Shown: in pieces, positions 12,508 through 24,506 of the stretch | Position numbering within the stretch: position 1 is the first letter of the stretch | Layout of the letters: each line of letters opens with the position of its first letter | NCBI GenBank assembly: GCA_914767715.1 | Contig: OU612065.1 | Span: forward strand, 31,372,001 to 31,436,000 | Direction of reading: 5' to 3' | DNA from: Membranipora membranacea | Taxonomy: Eukaryota; Bryozoa; Gymnolaemata; Cheilostomatida; Membraniporidae | DNA: 64,000 nucleotides | Notes under the pieces: generated by a model | The model's database searches: none | Seen by the model: the letters and a program-made list of their open reading frames with translations, nothing else | What the model was told of the DNA's origin: nothing | Translations under genes and position numbers: made by a program

Positions 12508-15500
12508 TTATACGCAAGATGCACAGGACACTCCGACAGCTGTGAATGCCTCTGTGACAGCTGTCTTACTGTATCCTCTACTCTCTGCAGCTGTCTCTAC
12601 TCCACAAGCACCACAGTGCATAGTCACCATCGGTGCCCAGTATAACAAGTTAGCATCGGTGAATATCTAAATAATGATGGTACAGACAGACAGATGATAA
12701 TAACGTTTTTTTTTGTGCAAGCAACAACCTAATTGGCAAAACAGATGTGTTAATAATACATTTCCGTGTTCGAACTGAGGCTAATTAGCCCTTAGCTTCG
12801 AGCTATGGAAGTACCTCCGAGGTCAGCCTGAGCTCCATGGTTCAGCTCGCACATATCGGCCAGCACCACAGCGAGGTGACGTGGCCGTGGCCGAGCCCGA
12901 GCGGTTAGCATCAAAGACTTTGACGCGGGAGGTTGGAGTTCAATTCCAGAAGGTGGTGGATAATTTTGATGTTTTTTCTTCTCATCTCTAACATTGGAAT
13001 GGCTGCATATTTCGAGATCGAGCCAAGAGGTGACAACTCAGCTCGATCTAGACCGACCTCGAAACTCACATGGAAACATGGTGTATGTTAGCCTCATAAA
13101 TTTCATAAAATTATTACTTCAGCAAGCCTATACACACACCTAAATCCATCATAATAAAATGATGAATTAGAGTTCTTTTGTAGGGAATTGTTGTTACCTT
13201 TCCGATATGATTCCCCTGCTGCTATAAGCATGATAGCAGGCAAAGTGCAGCCGAATCCTTGAAAACAAACATAATACATCCGATCAAGTTTCCAATTAAA
13301 TACAAGACAGCATATTTAGCCATACCTCAAATGCCATTATATAGTTCCAGCCAGCCGTGTTTTTCAGTAGACACCATGCTTTGTTGTACACTCCCGATGA
13401 GTTATGCACGTCTAAGTTATCTGTGTACTGACTGTAATGGTCTATAGCACCTGTGAAATAATATAAGCACTTTGCATCATATATTCTAAATGAAGTGGAA
13501 GATAACACTGCATTGTGGGGATATATTCATATTCATTGATGAACTCAAATAACAAATTGATCCCTATCTCATGACTCACATTAATTTATAAATTCAATTT
13601 GCATGAATACAAGCTGGACATTTTTTCAGATAGAACGATTAAGCACCTATGATATCTCTATGGTTGATTTTGCTATCTGTGCATTTATCGCGCCGAGATC
13701 GACATTACACTATTAGCATGTGTATCCCTGATCAATACATTTAGTTTAGTCGAAGTATCTAACATGTACTGGCCCATGATCATAGATTCTGGACTCAGGT
13801 GGTCACACCAAGCTTCTTCTGAAGAACCTAGGGATACATTATTATTGCTTTTTGTGGGCTATCTATAGTCCAGTTGAATAATTTTTTATTAAAAAAAAGA
13901 GTTCTCGCTTATAACCTTTTTAAATTGTAGAACCGAGCAATATGTGCCGGCCCTAATATTTATTTCATTTTTATCCTATCATAAGTACTGGCAGGAGATT
14001 AAAGTTCATACATACAAACAAAAAAGCATATTTGAATATACATACCTAATCGTTTAGGATTACACATGTCTCTCATTGAGTCTATAGACATATTTCCTGG
14101 TTTGACTATGTCTTCTCCTAATAGGGTATTAGTCTTCTGTTTGAAATGTATATCACATGTCTCCCCTGCAATAAATATTTGTAAAACCATGTACATAAAT
14201 ATGTAAGCAGAAATAATATGTGGAATTTTCTGAGAATAGTGATTAATTCATGTTCTTTACTTTTATAACAGAAGGCACTTTGTGAACCCAATGCACTATT
14301 ATGAACCAGGGATAGCAGCAAACCTTTGATCTTTCGATCCTAACGGGCGGCCTTGGCATCCCAGAGACCTGAACCCAGGATCAAGCTGGTAGTTTTGCCC
14401 TGCCCTCGCTGAAATAAGGCATTAGACTAGCTAAAATAAAAGTTGTCATAGAACTTGATTAGGTCGAGAGATCAGTTCTATCAAGTAGTTTCAATATATA
14501 TATACAATGAACCGCGGTTGTTTTAGCTATGTAGGAAGCACAACAAGCATTTTGCGGTTGTAGTGAGGAAATAACTCCGAATTGATGTGGTTAATTTATC
14601 ACACAAATCAAATCGAAACACAGTGTGAAATGCCTTACAGTTTGCCTAGGTATAGGATTTTGTAGGGCAAGGCAAAAAAGAGAAAGATTAGTCGACAACA
14701 AAAAGAAAAAACTCAGTGCGAAGCATGTAGGAAATTGTTGTTGGAGGGAGGGTAGTGGTATGAGACCTTACTTTCCAGCGAACGGGTGATTGACACCCAT
14801 AGTTCTCAAAGACCCCTAGACAAATATGATAAGAATTGATAAAACACATCCTTGATGTTAGAATGAAGTGTAGTTCCATAAATTGGTTTTGTGATTACGA
14901 GTAGATCAAGTTAAATCCAACTGCCTAAATTCCTGCGGCGTGACCATTGGATCAACTCCAAATGCAGGCAAATAGACCGAACTTGGTCTAGATTAAGAGA
15001 GCTGTCTCGTTGGGAGATGTGTGTGTTTGTTTATTTTTGTGAATAGGGAGAAGCCAGGATAAATTTTTCGCGGCAAGAGCGGGAATCAAACCTGGGAATT
15101 CTTGCTTGATAGCAAAGGATGTGATCATTTGCGCTATCAAGCTCCTCTAGGAAATTATTTGTTAATGTTATTTTCTTTCAAAAGCTAAGAAGAGAAAAAA
15201 AGACGCAGCCTTTCACCTTTTTAAAGTTATATCTAGGATTGATTGCTATCTATCCATAATGAATCTACAACAAAGTTTCATACCTAAGATATCTGAGTAA
15301 GCCTCGTTTATTGCTCCAGGCTCCATCCAGTATTCCATAAATCCTCCATGCCACTCAGTTATAGCATGCCCAATCTCATGACAAACAATATCCAACGCTG
15401 TCAACGGATATGTCAGATCTTTGCTACAATTTGACAAACATTAGGTTTTAAGCAATTGATAATATACACTAATTAAGTATTTTTGAGGTTACATTAGAAG

Positions 15501-18500
15501 GGATATCTCATGCTGAATTCTAGTCTGAGCAATGTGATTACGATCTGATGACCATTCAATACACTAGTCGAATTACGCCCATTGTAACATACTATTGACT
15601 TTGGGTCTAAACAGACATTGGGTAGTTAACCTAATAACCATGCAACAGGATAATTTTGAAAAAAAAATGTCTTGTCTTGCGGAAGGAAGATGCCAAGGCT
15701 GACCAAACCAATTTGTTTCTTGCCTCTGGGACTTTCCAAAAATCAAGTTTTTATCTAGGATCTCGTTTCTTGAGTTGCCCTAAATGGTTTTGCTTCCTTG
15801 CCTGATATAAATATTGGCATCAGGTGTCTTGACCACGTAATCGGTGCAATCGGTAAGCATGCTCGCTATTCACTAACAAGCAATTGGTGCCGCAGAACTC
15901 GTGAGGCAGCTTTCAATGTTCCAGCCCTGTGTTTAGATGCCCTTGATTATTTATCCGTTTTAACAACGCTATCAATAATAGTAATTTCGGTGATTTGGTT
16001 GGAACGTCAACTTTCTCTTTTCTGCAATTTTTCCATCTCACTCATCAGTTTATCCAAATATGGATTGTACTTACCCGTCACCAAAGACAAAAGAATACCC
16101 GTTGAAAAATGCATTCTGGTACTGGTAACCGTAATGGGTGTACAGCAACAGTTTGGAATTGTTTGTCCCTAAAAATTGAATATACATATGAATCGGTGAT
16201 TATTTTAAGATAAGGTTGGCTTCTATTCAATTTTTGAGAATTTCTTTCAGGTTTAAACTGGTCTTTTTTCTCAGAGTTGGTGTGTAGTTAGTAGATGGCT
16301 ATATTATGATCGAATGCTGGTAGGATTTTCCCACAGACCTACCGCCCAATCAGAGCCAACACATTGACTGATGTTGGTTAAAGTTTTGTCTCTGTCCGAA
16401 GACTGAGAAATAAAGGTGACTTAAGGGCGCGGCCGCCATATTCTTTGCTTAGTTGCTCTCAGTTTGCAGGCAGGTCAGAGCACACATTGGACTTCAACTG
16501 AGCCCAGTAGTCGCTAGACTGCAGCGGGATTCGAACCTGAGCCCTCCAGCGCTTGCGCGTCAGAGGGCAGGCGCTCTTACCAACTGAGCTACCTCCTACT
16601 CCTGTGGAATCAAATAAAACTCCCCTAGACATTTTACTGATTCAAAAATAAAGACTTGCCGCCATGCAGGATTTCACTGTTTCACTCACTGTAAGGCTGA
16701 ATATCATTGCCCATTATCTCTCTCCACATGTCAACAAAGTAGCCTCCGTACAGATGGGCCTCATTTCTCTGGCTATATCCCCCTGTCCAGTCCACTAGAT
16801 CCCAGTCCTCGTTCTTAGCTCGAGGGCACACAAATTTAGATCTAGTGTAATTTGATAGGTACCTCTTGTTCCAAATGTCAAACACCTGTAGAAGGAGGAA
16901 AATAGAAGGGCAGTTAATGGGAGAAGCGTATTGAGTTTAATCAAATTATATATAGGCGCAGTTTGCTGATTTATTTTTCTTATAAACTTTGGGTCGGCAA
17001 TACTGAATTTTTGAAGAATACGTTTATTTGTTGAGAAAAGTTTGAATATATATCACTTGGTTTATGTCAGGAATACCATGATTATTGAAACGAGGCAAAT
17101 ATCTGTGTCGGGACAAAATAGGCTTGGCCGCCATTACGAGGCCATGCAGCTCAATCATATGGATGGCAGATTTATATCAACCTATCCGAAAATAGTTGGG
17201 TGTTGATTATCTATCTCACCTCTACTCTCCTGTTGTTGTCCTGATGCCAGCAGTACCATCCTTCTCTCTCTACTGTTATATCATGGTACCCCTTCCCTAT
17301 TTTCATGTTACCCACTACGGCCCGGACTGTAGTCGTTCGAGTCGTCTTTGGCTCTATGTACTGGAGGCCATTCCAGGTTCTCTCTACTAGTCTAGTGTGA
17401 GCGTTAACCAATCCTGAAACAAAAATTGTACATTTTTGGAGAAAAAATACATATTGTGTAGCAAAAATTTGGAAATAATTCAGCATGTGTGTAAGCCGAT
17501 TGGATATATATAGATATATAGAGTTAGATTCATTGTCCTGCCTGCATGCCAGATTGTTTCCAAGAACAACTGCATTGGATGCTTTCTATTTACCACAATT
17601 GGTAGTTCAGTGGAGCAACTCTATTGAATCTACCTATGATGTATGCTGGTACAGGGCCAAATCCTCTCCCTGGTCTCACACCATCCTTCCAGTCGACATA
17701 GTAGGACAACTTCCAGACCAACTTATCAAAACCATTGTTCTATAATATCAACTCATTATGATAGAGGTTTAGCAACAGCATAAAACTGGAGAAAAGTAAT
17801 ATCATTGATTTAGTGTACAGACTATAAATTTAGAGTTTTAATTGCAAAGACAAGGAAATTTACTCAATTTGATATTTTGAATATTACATTCTCAGATAGA
17901 CCCCCGGAGGTATTGTAACAATATTCAACTTTTGTTGGTTCCAGAGGAAACAATCCACATCCTCTCAAATGTTTTTTTTGGATCCTATACTGACTCAGTT
18001 TACCGTGGGCAGTTAAGTGACATCGATTCGAAATGTCTAAGCAGATTTGGCTTAAAACTTATGTCCCTTTCTCTGTCTCCCATCATATGTTTAAATTACA
18101 TTACTGAGCAGAGCCACCCACCGAGGGAAGTATCTGAAGTTCGGCTTTGTCGATTCTCCAGTCTACGTATCTAACCCTGTCATGACTCCATTGCTGCTTC
18201 AGCGCTGACATGGTGTCTGCTGCCGAGAACTTTGGTCTTGTATCTAACAGGCTGTTCTTGCTGCCCAAAAATCCTTGGATCTTGTTTATTCTTCCTGTGA
18301 AATAGGAAATGACATTTTGCATTATTAAATGGTCGATATTTTAGCGTATAGATAGATGTACAGTATTTTAAGAAAAATGAAAATCATCTTGTTTTTTATT
18401 TCATACAGTCTATTGGAATCATGAACATAAAAATGAATATAACAAACAAACAAACTAATAGAAATATTAATTAACGTAATAAGAAAAGCTATTGGAATGC

Positions 18501-19112
18501 TTATGATTGGCACTTGCCAAATTTGTCACTATTTGTAGTAATCACAGAGCCATAAACACGGATACCATCTATTGTTTGTGACCATTTGGACACTCGACCT
18601 CTTTGTTTGATTTTGTTGAATGATGTCTGACTTTCTGGCCCCTTCCCTCTTCCACTCATAAATCCCCTACGACTACTGAGTGATTGGGGCGAAGATAGTT
18701 CTCGCTGCAAGAGTTGATCAGGTGTTGTGAACATGGGCGACACATTCCTTGCCTGAATGACTTTTGGTCCGCTTGCATTACCTGATAGAAAATAAACCAT
18801 GAATAATTTATAGTCACATTTTATAATCACATTTTGTATTATGCTCAAATAAAATATAAAAAAACAAAAAATGGTTTGTTTTTATGGATAAGCAATGCAT
18901 TTTTGACGACTTGCTAGAGGGGAGACAACCACTCTGCTCACAAAGTGGTCAGTCAAGTAAAATATTTTTGGATGTAAAGGTTGACCTGGTTGTTCCTCCT
19001 AGGAAAGACCCGAGAACGGCATTTTGGGTTTAATATGCCAAACAAATTTTATGGCATACTTACACATTACTAGCAGGGTCCAAAGAACCAGCAGACATAG
19101 CTCCAGACGCAT
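12508..19112 (-). CDS. Secreted M4 (thermolysin-family) metallopeptidase, copy C
   Basis: Eleven exons on the minus strand: 19064-19112, 18518-18781, 18122-18294, 17634-17739, 17220-17413, 16690-16885, 16075-16168, 15284-15423, 14046-14165, 13326-13450, 12508-12666. They sum to 1620 bases (539 aa plus stop) with no internal stop. The start is the ATG of a signal peptide (MRLELCLLVLWTLLVMC). The propeptide exon is 57 bases longer than in B, adding a Ser/Arg/Gly-rich stretch (SSRRGFMSGRGKG) before the FTP-like SKWSQTIDGIRVYGSVITT. Catalytic residues are H374-E375-x-x-H378, E399 in GAINEAYSD and H461 in LDVHNSSGVYNKAW. The C-terminus has MHCGACGVE and GVSCASC. The donor of the intron after exon 2 is GC (TTTG|GCAAGT) where the duplicate has GT. 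This appears to be the intact member of the C/C' pair. Its introns carry several tRNA-derived repeats. Confidence 0.9.
12888..12960 (+). repeat. tRNA-derived SINE-like fragment in an intron of C
   Basis: A tRNA-like stretch with an A-box-like segment (TGGCCGAGCCCGAGCGGTTA) and a B box (GTTCAATTCC) typical of Ser/Leu-type tRNA-derived repeats. It lies in the last intron of C and recurs at about 46620-46690. The left copy has a small extra GGCCGT repeat. I cannot fold it into a full cloverleaf with a paired acceptor stem, so it is not a functional tRNA. Confidence 0.5.
15069..15149 (-). repeat. tRNA-derived SINE-like fragment in an intron of C
   Basis: Read on the minus strand there is an A-box-like AGCTTGATAGCGC followed about 50 bases later by a B box (GGTTTGATTCC). 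It lies in the intron between coding exons 8 and 9 of C, and the same element is at about 48787-48867 in the right copy, so it predates the duplication. There is no intact acceptor stem. Confidence 0.45.
16515..16602 (-). repeat. tRNA-derived SINE-like fragment in an intron of C
   Basis: On the minus strand there is a strong A box (GGTAGCTCAGTTGGTAAGAG) and a strong B box (GGTTCGAATCC) about 35 bases apart, a near-canonical tRNA internal promoter. The 5' GTAGGAG does not pair with the 3' side, so this is more likely a tRNA-derived SINE head than a working tRNA. It lies in the intron between coding exons 6 and 7 of C and recurs at about 50234-50321. Confidence 0.55.
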
Positions 19113-19202
19113 GGTGCGGATACCTGATCTCTGATCTCAGTGCAAGTCACACTTGAACAAAATCAAAAATCCCATCTGTAGTCAATAGCAGTCATTTGTT
19201 AG

Positions 19203-19209
19203 TTTTATA
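19203..19209 (-). promoter_or_regulatory. TATA box of C
   Basis: TATAAAA on the minus strand, about 90 bases upstream of the C start codon, in GGTATAAAACT. It is conserved at the same distance in the right copy (53596-53602). This spacing would give a short 5' leader of about 60 bases. Confidence 0.45.
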
Positions 19210-20543
19210 CCTTGATGTATCCATGGTGATATGGCAGTGTTTTTTAAAAAAAATACCAGTCAAAGTGTATAACACTGATTATCACCGCTCACGGTAATCA
19301 TCAATTGGAATATTATTTATGGTCAGTAAATTTGCAGCATGGTGACTATGGTAGTAACACTCTGTTCCTCAAAATCGTCAGTTTATGATTATTGTATTCA
19401 CAGCTGTACGATGATTATTTCATGTCCACCATGGTAGAATTAGATGACCATTTGGTGTAACCCTCTTTTCCTCAATTTAATCTTTTGTTTTGTGACATAT
19501 CTGCAGATGTAAAGAAACATTAATTACCTTTATCCCTTTATAGAAGATTTATAGGAAATAAATCTAGTCAAAGGGGTTTTATCTCCAAAACACCATTAAA
19601 CATCAGATCAAGCGTAGATATGCAACGTGCCTAGACTTAGGACTAATCCCTCTTCCTTGTTTGAGTTTAAATGTCAGATGTGACGGGAAGGGCTTACTGT
19701 CTCCAAAAAACATAAAAATTATTTGCATAATAAATGTCTAATGGTCTAAACACACTTGAGAGGTTGCAACCTCAGCGGATCCTCAATGAGTTTTCATATA
19801 CACATCAATCCTCTGAGGCTCAGCTGAGGCTTATCTGTTAGTAATGCGAAGTCATGCAAACCGCTCTGCACTCTGAGGTTGCAACCGCTGGTCAACTTCC
19901 AAGTGTGTTTTGACCATAAGAGTTATATAAACTGGCTGTTTATGACAGTTAAAGAAAACATGATGATCTGGCTTTAAAAACCATTGGAATATTGGATAAT
20001 AATATACTATTTACTACTATTTTTACTCATAACTTCTGAGCTAATTGATCATTCACCTTCTTACTTACACATTAAATCCATCGATGTCACCAATTACATA
20101 TTGTAGAGTTTCAAAGATGGATGCCCATAAATTCCGAAGCTATAGCCGGATAAAAAACACTCCTCTCGATTATGCTTATTTGCTTCGTTTGATTGCTCCC
20201 TGCAGGTCACATGACTTGTCACATATCCGTTATTTCAGTCTAATGAAAGCATTGGCTGTTGTGATAAAAGCTTTGATGGTAGCGCTAGAGATAGCTTAGG
20301 AAATTACTACTCTACAAACTTAAAGTTAAACTGCCAGTGAAAGTAACAGTGTAACTTTACCAGTATTTGCTTCTCGATTCGAAGAAACTGTTTATTCGTT
20401 ACTATGACTTATTTTATAGAAATTATTTTAGTGCACTGGTTCAAGGATAAACCGAGGTCAAAGAGCCGAAAGGAAGGTTTGACCCAAATTACAAGTCAAA
20501 AACATTTTATGGTAGTAAAGACAAAAAGTGGATAATAAAGTAA

Positions 20544-20629
20544 AAATCTATGATATAACTTTTATCATAGATTTTATTTCATTTCATTGGGAGAGTACTT
20601 ATATCATATAAGTACTCTCCCAATGAAAT
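20544..20629. repeat. Double perfect hairpin, left copy only
   Basis: Two adjacent inverted repeats. The first has 12-base arms (20544-20555 and 20563-20574) with a 7-base loop. The second has perfect 24-base arms (20581-20604 and 20606-20629) with a 1-base loop. The right copy at about 54945-54990 has only one arm of the large hairpin. Confidence 0.9.
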
Positions 20630-22378
20630 TTCTCCATCAATAACACAATTTGAGAAGAAGAGTGAAAAGCCACTTGTGATCAGATTTGTAAATGATTCAC
20701 AGCACTGCATTTGACAGTATTATACTCAAGCCGATTTATCCATCTATAAATGTTTATTGTTTGATCATAGATTCAGGCACAAGTTTTATGGGAACATTAA
20801 ATATACAACAGATAGACACGGCTGTACCTGATCAGGCCGAGATGTCACCTCTAAACTCATAGCTGATGAATCAGTGGAGATTAGAATAACGTTAGGGTAT
20901 AATCTCTGTGGTGAAAAAAGGTTTTTTAAGGGTGGTATAATCTTTCAATTTGATAATAAAACTTCTGGTAATAACCCATAAATAGTTAATTATGGTACGT
21001 TACTCCTTTGGTACTATATTAATCAGTGATATGGTTTTCATGGTTGTGTGCTCTTATATTTAATCATAGATGGATTAATTGATAATTGACCAGGTTGATA
21101 TTTGATCCAATGTAGCACAAGCTTACTCCAACTGGTATAGAAGGATGATTCAATCATTCAAAATGCTGCAGTAATTCAGATACATGTTTTTAATCTTTTT
21201 AAATATTTTTTTTTATTGTATTTGTGTCTATTGTTGACTTCTGAGATCCTGGTTAGAACAAGCCCACTATAGCTATTCACATCCATGAGAAATTTTGCCA
21301 AAGAATTATCGATTTACGACCAGGTGTATCTCATTTCATTGTCCTGGTCCCATCCTCACCACAACCGCAATAAGCCAAAAGCACTAAAAATAAGGTGCAT
21401 GAACTGACAATAATATGCTACATTACAATTAATTTTTGAAGCTTTATTCCATCTGAGCGGAAAAGAAAACATCACATATTTATTTTATGCTTTACAATTT
21501 AATTGGATATTAGATTTGCCTGTCCTTGCAAGCATTAGAGCGACCCTAGAAATACTACCACCAACTAGTTTTCCGTCTATGCATTCTGAGAAACTTATTT
21601 GATAAGTTGTGTCTGGAATTGTTTTGATAGGAGTACTCTGCGCGTTCTAAGCCCAAGTGTTCATTACAATGACAGTTTTCAACTCTACAGTACAGATGCT
21701 TGGACCCATGGTACTCAAGCTGCACCCTATATGCTTGCCCGCCAGAATTATGGCTATATTGACGAGACAGTGGGGATCTTTTACATCAAGGTGCAAACTT
21801 ACAGTGGACCTCCAGTATTTTTAGTCCTGTCCCGTCCTGAACCAGTCTAGGGTAAATTGTGGCCAGTAAATCAATAAAGACTGCCGGCGCCATGAATATA
21901 ATTTGGACCTCAGAGATCGCAAGAGGATTATTTTCTTTTCTTTCTTGAAAGAACAGGCAACAAGAGTGGATTTTTCTTTTTGAAGAACTCACTGTTCTTG
22001 TCTTGAGCTAGCAATTCCATGATTGTCATTATTATTTTGTGATGGAAGTCTACTGTATGATAATATGTTGTTTTGTTCAAAAGTTCCATGTCAGTGTTCG
22101 CCCTCCCCTCGCATAATGTATCACCTAAGTAGCCAGGATATGTTGAATTTGGCATTTAGAACACCTTAATTTTTATTGCTATAAAGACTAACTTTGCAAA
22201 TGACTAAGCCGCCCATTTATAATGTCACTGCGATAAATACAAGCCACAGCAAGCACATTTCTCTATTAACAATAAAAAAGGCTCATCGCCAGCTTGCCGA
22301 TATCAGCTAGTTCTGATATTTTTTTTGCAGCTGGTTTTATTAAATATATTGTCATGGTAACTGTGTCTGAAAGTTTCC

Positions 22379-22385
22379 TATATAA
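22379..22385 (+). promoter_or_regulatory. Orphaned copy of the D promoter (TATA box)
   Basis: TATATAA in the context TTTCCTATATAAGCTAGAG, matching the D TATA box at 56696-56702. In this copy the homology ends 66 bases downstream and no D coding exon follows, so the promoter has lost its gene. Confidence 0.5.
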
Positions 22386-22451
22386 GCTAGAGTTCTGCCG
22401 CTAAAAGTCACAAAACTGTTTACACTGGTTGGACACCACACTTGACTAGGT

Positions 22452-23760
22452 TATACTTCGGTTTTGATTTTTGGAAGCTATGCAGTCCTCATACTGTATC
22501 TCAGCTCCAGTTTTAAGTGAACCTTGTGAAATTTGGAATTATCAGTTATTTTGTTCTATTCATTTTCTAACACACTTGCCTAAGAAAGTCAAACTACAAA
22601 AAAATTTGTTACACCTTGTTCAGTATAATATCAAATGAAAGTATCAATTTCTTATTTTAAAGATAACCTTTTGAATAGTGTAGATTCTCACATGCAATAA
22701 AATGTATTTGTAAACTAGCACACAAGTCCTTGAGCCGCCATTTTCATTCCATTTTCCTTTCGCTCTGTCACATGGTGACGCCCTGCAACTGTGCTTCACA
22801 TCAGCCTGTCTTGTCAGCTCAGGCTAAAATCACATCTATCTTTGTGTATATCACTTGCTATCAGAGCTCAACCTTGATTTTAGTCGGACTCATTAATCCC
22901 TGTGTGAGATAGAGAGTGGGTTTTTTTTCAGGCCTATAGGTTTGATACTATTGAAGCCAGTGGCGCGCAGATGGCGAATGTCCCATTTTGACTCTTGCCA
23001 TGCATGACGATGCGGGCTCTTGGCCAATCATGGAGACGGACGTAATGCAGCGCTCGTATCACGTATCGAAGCCACATCCTGGCAGGCCTGCACTCCGCGC
23101 AAGTGGAACCTGTAAAAATGCAAATTTTATGAAGGAGGCTGCACAATACGACACGCTCACACTCGCCTGATTGTCGATCGGGAGGAGCAGCGGAGGGCTG
23201 CGTTGAAGAGGGCTCGCCAACACAGATTGCCCCTCAGAACGGCAATGGTTGGGACATTTTGACTAGCGTCATTTATGGCAAAGTTATCAACAAATTAGCC
23301 GAAGAGAATTGACCTGATGTTTGACAAAGTGATAACAATTACTGCCTTCAGTTGACAGTAAGTGCAGGAAAAGGCCTGATAGTAGTTAGTTACCGCTACC
23401 TGGTATATTTCCACCTCCATCTAAAACAAGAATTATGCTCTGTTGTCGGTGCTGTATCAAACTAACATCGCCTTCAATCACAAAAAGGCACTTTGAATCA
23501 TGGGTTAAACAGACTTCATCCGAGTCTCTTCTCAGCTAGCAAGATAAAGATAATTCAGTAAACGTCAATAATTGAATAGTAGTTGCTGTAGGAGTTGTCC
23601 TGTTCTACATAAGAAGGGGACAACTCAAGTTATGAATAAAAGTAAAGGCTCTGAGCGTTTCTTTGAGCTGATATGTTCCTTAGGCTCATCTAGGAATCAC
23701 CCATAAAGCATTATCATATTTTCATGCGACAGAGATTATAAGCTAAGTCTCTTGCTGTAG
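22452..23760. other. Unassigned spacer after the duplication breakpoint
   Basis: Sequence unique to the spacer between the two duplication copies. A GC-richer island lies at about 22960-23230, unlike the AT-rich surroundings, and has short open frames on both strands (for example RLIVDREEQRRAALKRARQH near 23167) but no domain I recognise. It may be transposon debris. Confidence 0.35.
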
Positions 23761-24506
23761 GCCACTGCTCACTACTGATTGTGTGACTGATATCTCATGG
23801 CTCTAGAGGTGTGCTGAAGGGACAAGAAGGAAGTACTACTTGCAAGACTATCTCTCCAATAATACCACATAACATATTTGGACACTTTTACTCTCAAGCA
23901 CAAGAAACGAGCAGTTGTTTAAAACATAATTATTAGGGTTTATGTGAATGTAGCTGTATATCCCACAATGCAAACTTCTAGATTTTCCAGTAACTCCTAC
24001 TGATAAGAATCATGTGTTTGACACGATGTCCTGACATGATGAGGTTGAGTTTTTATATTGCTGGAATATAATAAGTCCTACTACACACTGTGGACTATAC
24101 TCATTTTGCTCTGTCAGTCACATTCTTATATATTTTCAGCTATCAGGTGCCTAAGTGGTCTTTCTGCTGTCTCGAATTGCCATCAGACTGGTGGTGTTCT
24201 GGTTTCATTTTAAATTCATTTTAATAATCCTCAATGCCTGGTTGATGGACAAATCCTGTCACTTGAGTCATAGCTATTTAAATTACAATATGAAAGCCAA
24301 AATGCAAAGCTTTCTGCAAGAATAGCTGTCTGCAATAGCTATAATTACAATAATTATGCACATACTGACAAATAATACTGATTATATTATAAAAAAACTG
24401 GTCCTTCAAATTTCTCATTGCATGAAGAAAATATTCCAAAACAAAAATTACCATCCCAAAACTGCCTTTCTATATTTGTGATGCCCATAATGCATTTTGA
24501 CTACAC

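Larger units (their letters stand above)
4482..22451 (+). repeat. Segmental duplication, left copy (about 18 kb)
   Basis: This block matches 37729-56768 almost base for base in the same orientation. Homology begins inside the second coding exon of M4 copy A (at ATTTGTGTGAATAGG) and ends just after GACTAGGT at 22451, upstream of where D's start codon would be. It carries the 5' part of A, all of B, all of C and the C-D intergenic region. The offset is about 33.72 kb through most of its length and rises to about 34.4 kb after the LINE insertion in the right copy. Confidence 0.95.
19113..22451. other. Divergent C-D intergenic region, left copy
   Basis: This is the region that in the right copy separates the divergent genes C' and D. 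It contains the C promoter on the left and an orphaned copy of the D promoter on the right. No protein gene recognised. Homology to the right copy stops at 22451, before D's start codon. A copy-specific double hairpin sits at 20544-20629. Confidence 0.6.

Noticed and set aside
14335-14415. Another tRNA-like fragment in a C intron
   Set aside because: Only a weak B-box-like GGTTCAGGTCTC on the minus strand and no A box; too little to call.
15798-16172. A 124-residue plus-strand open frame repeated at 49516-49890
   Set aside because: It lies antisense to an M4 exon and its intron, has no recognisable domain, and is shared only because the DNA is duplicated.
16515-16602. A possible functional tRNA gene
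   Set aside because: A and B boxes are good but the acceptor stem does not pair and the anticodon arm is not clear, so a tRNA-derived repeat is more likely.
22934-23170. Overlapping open frames on both strands in a GC-richer island
   Set aside because: Short, overlapping in opposite directions and without a recognisable domain; I cannot support a gene.
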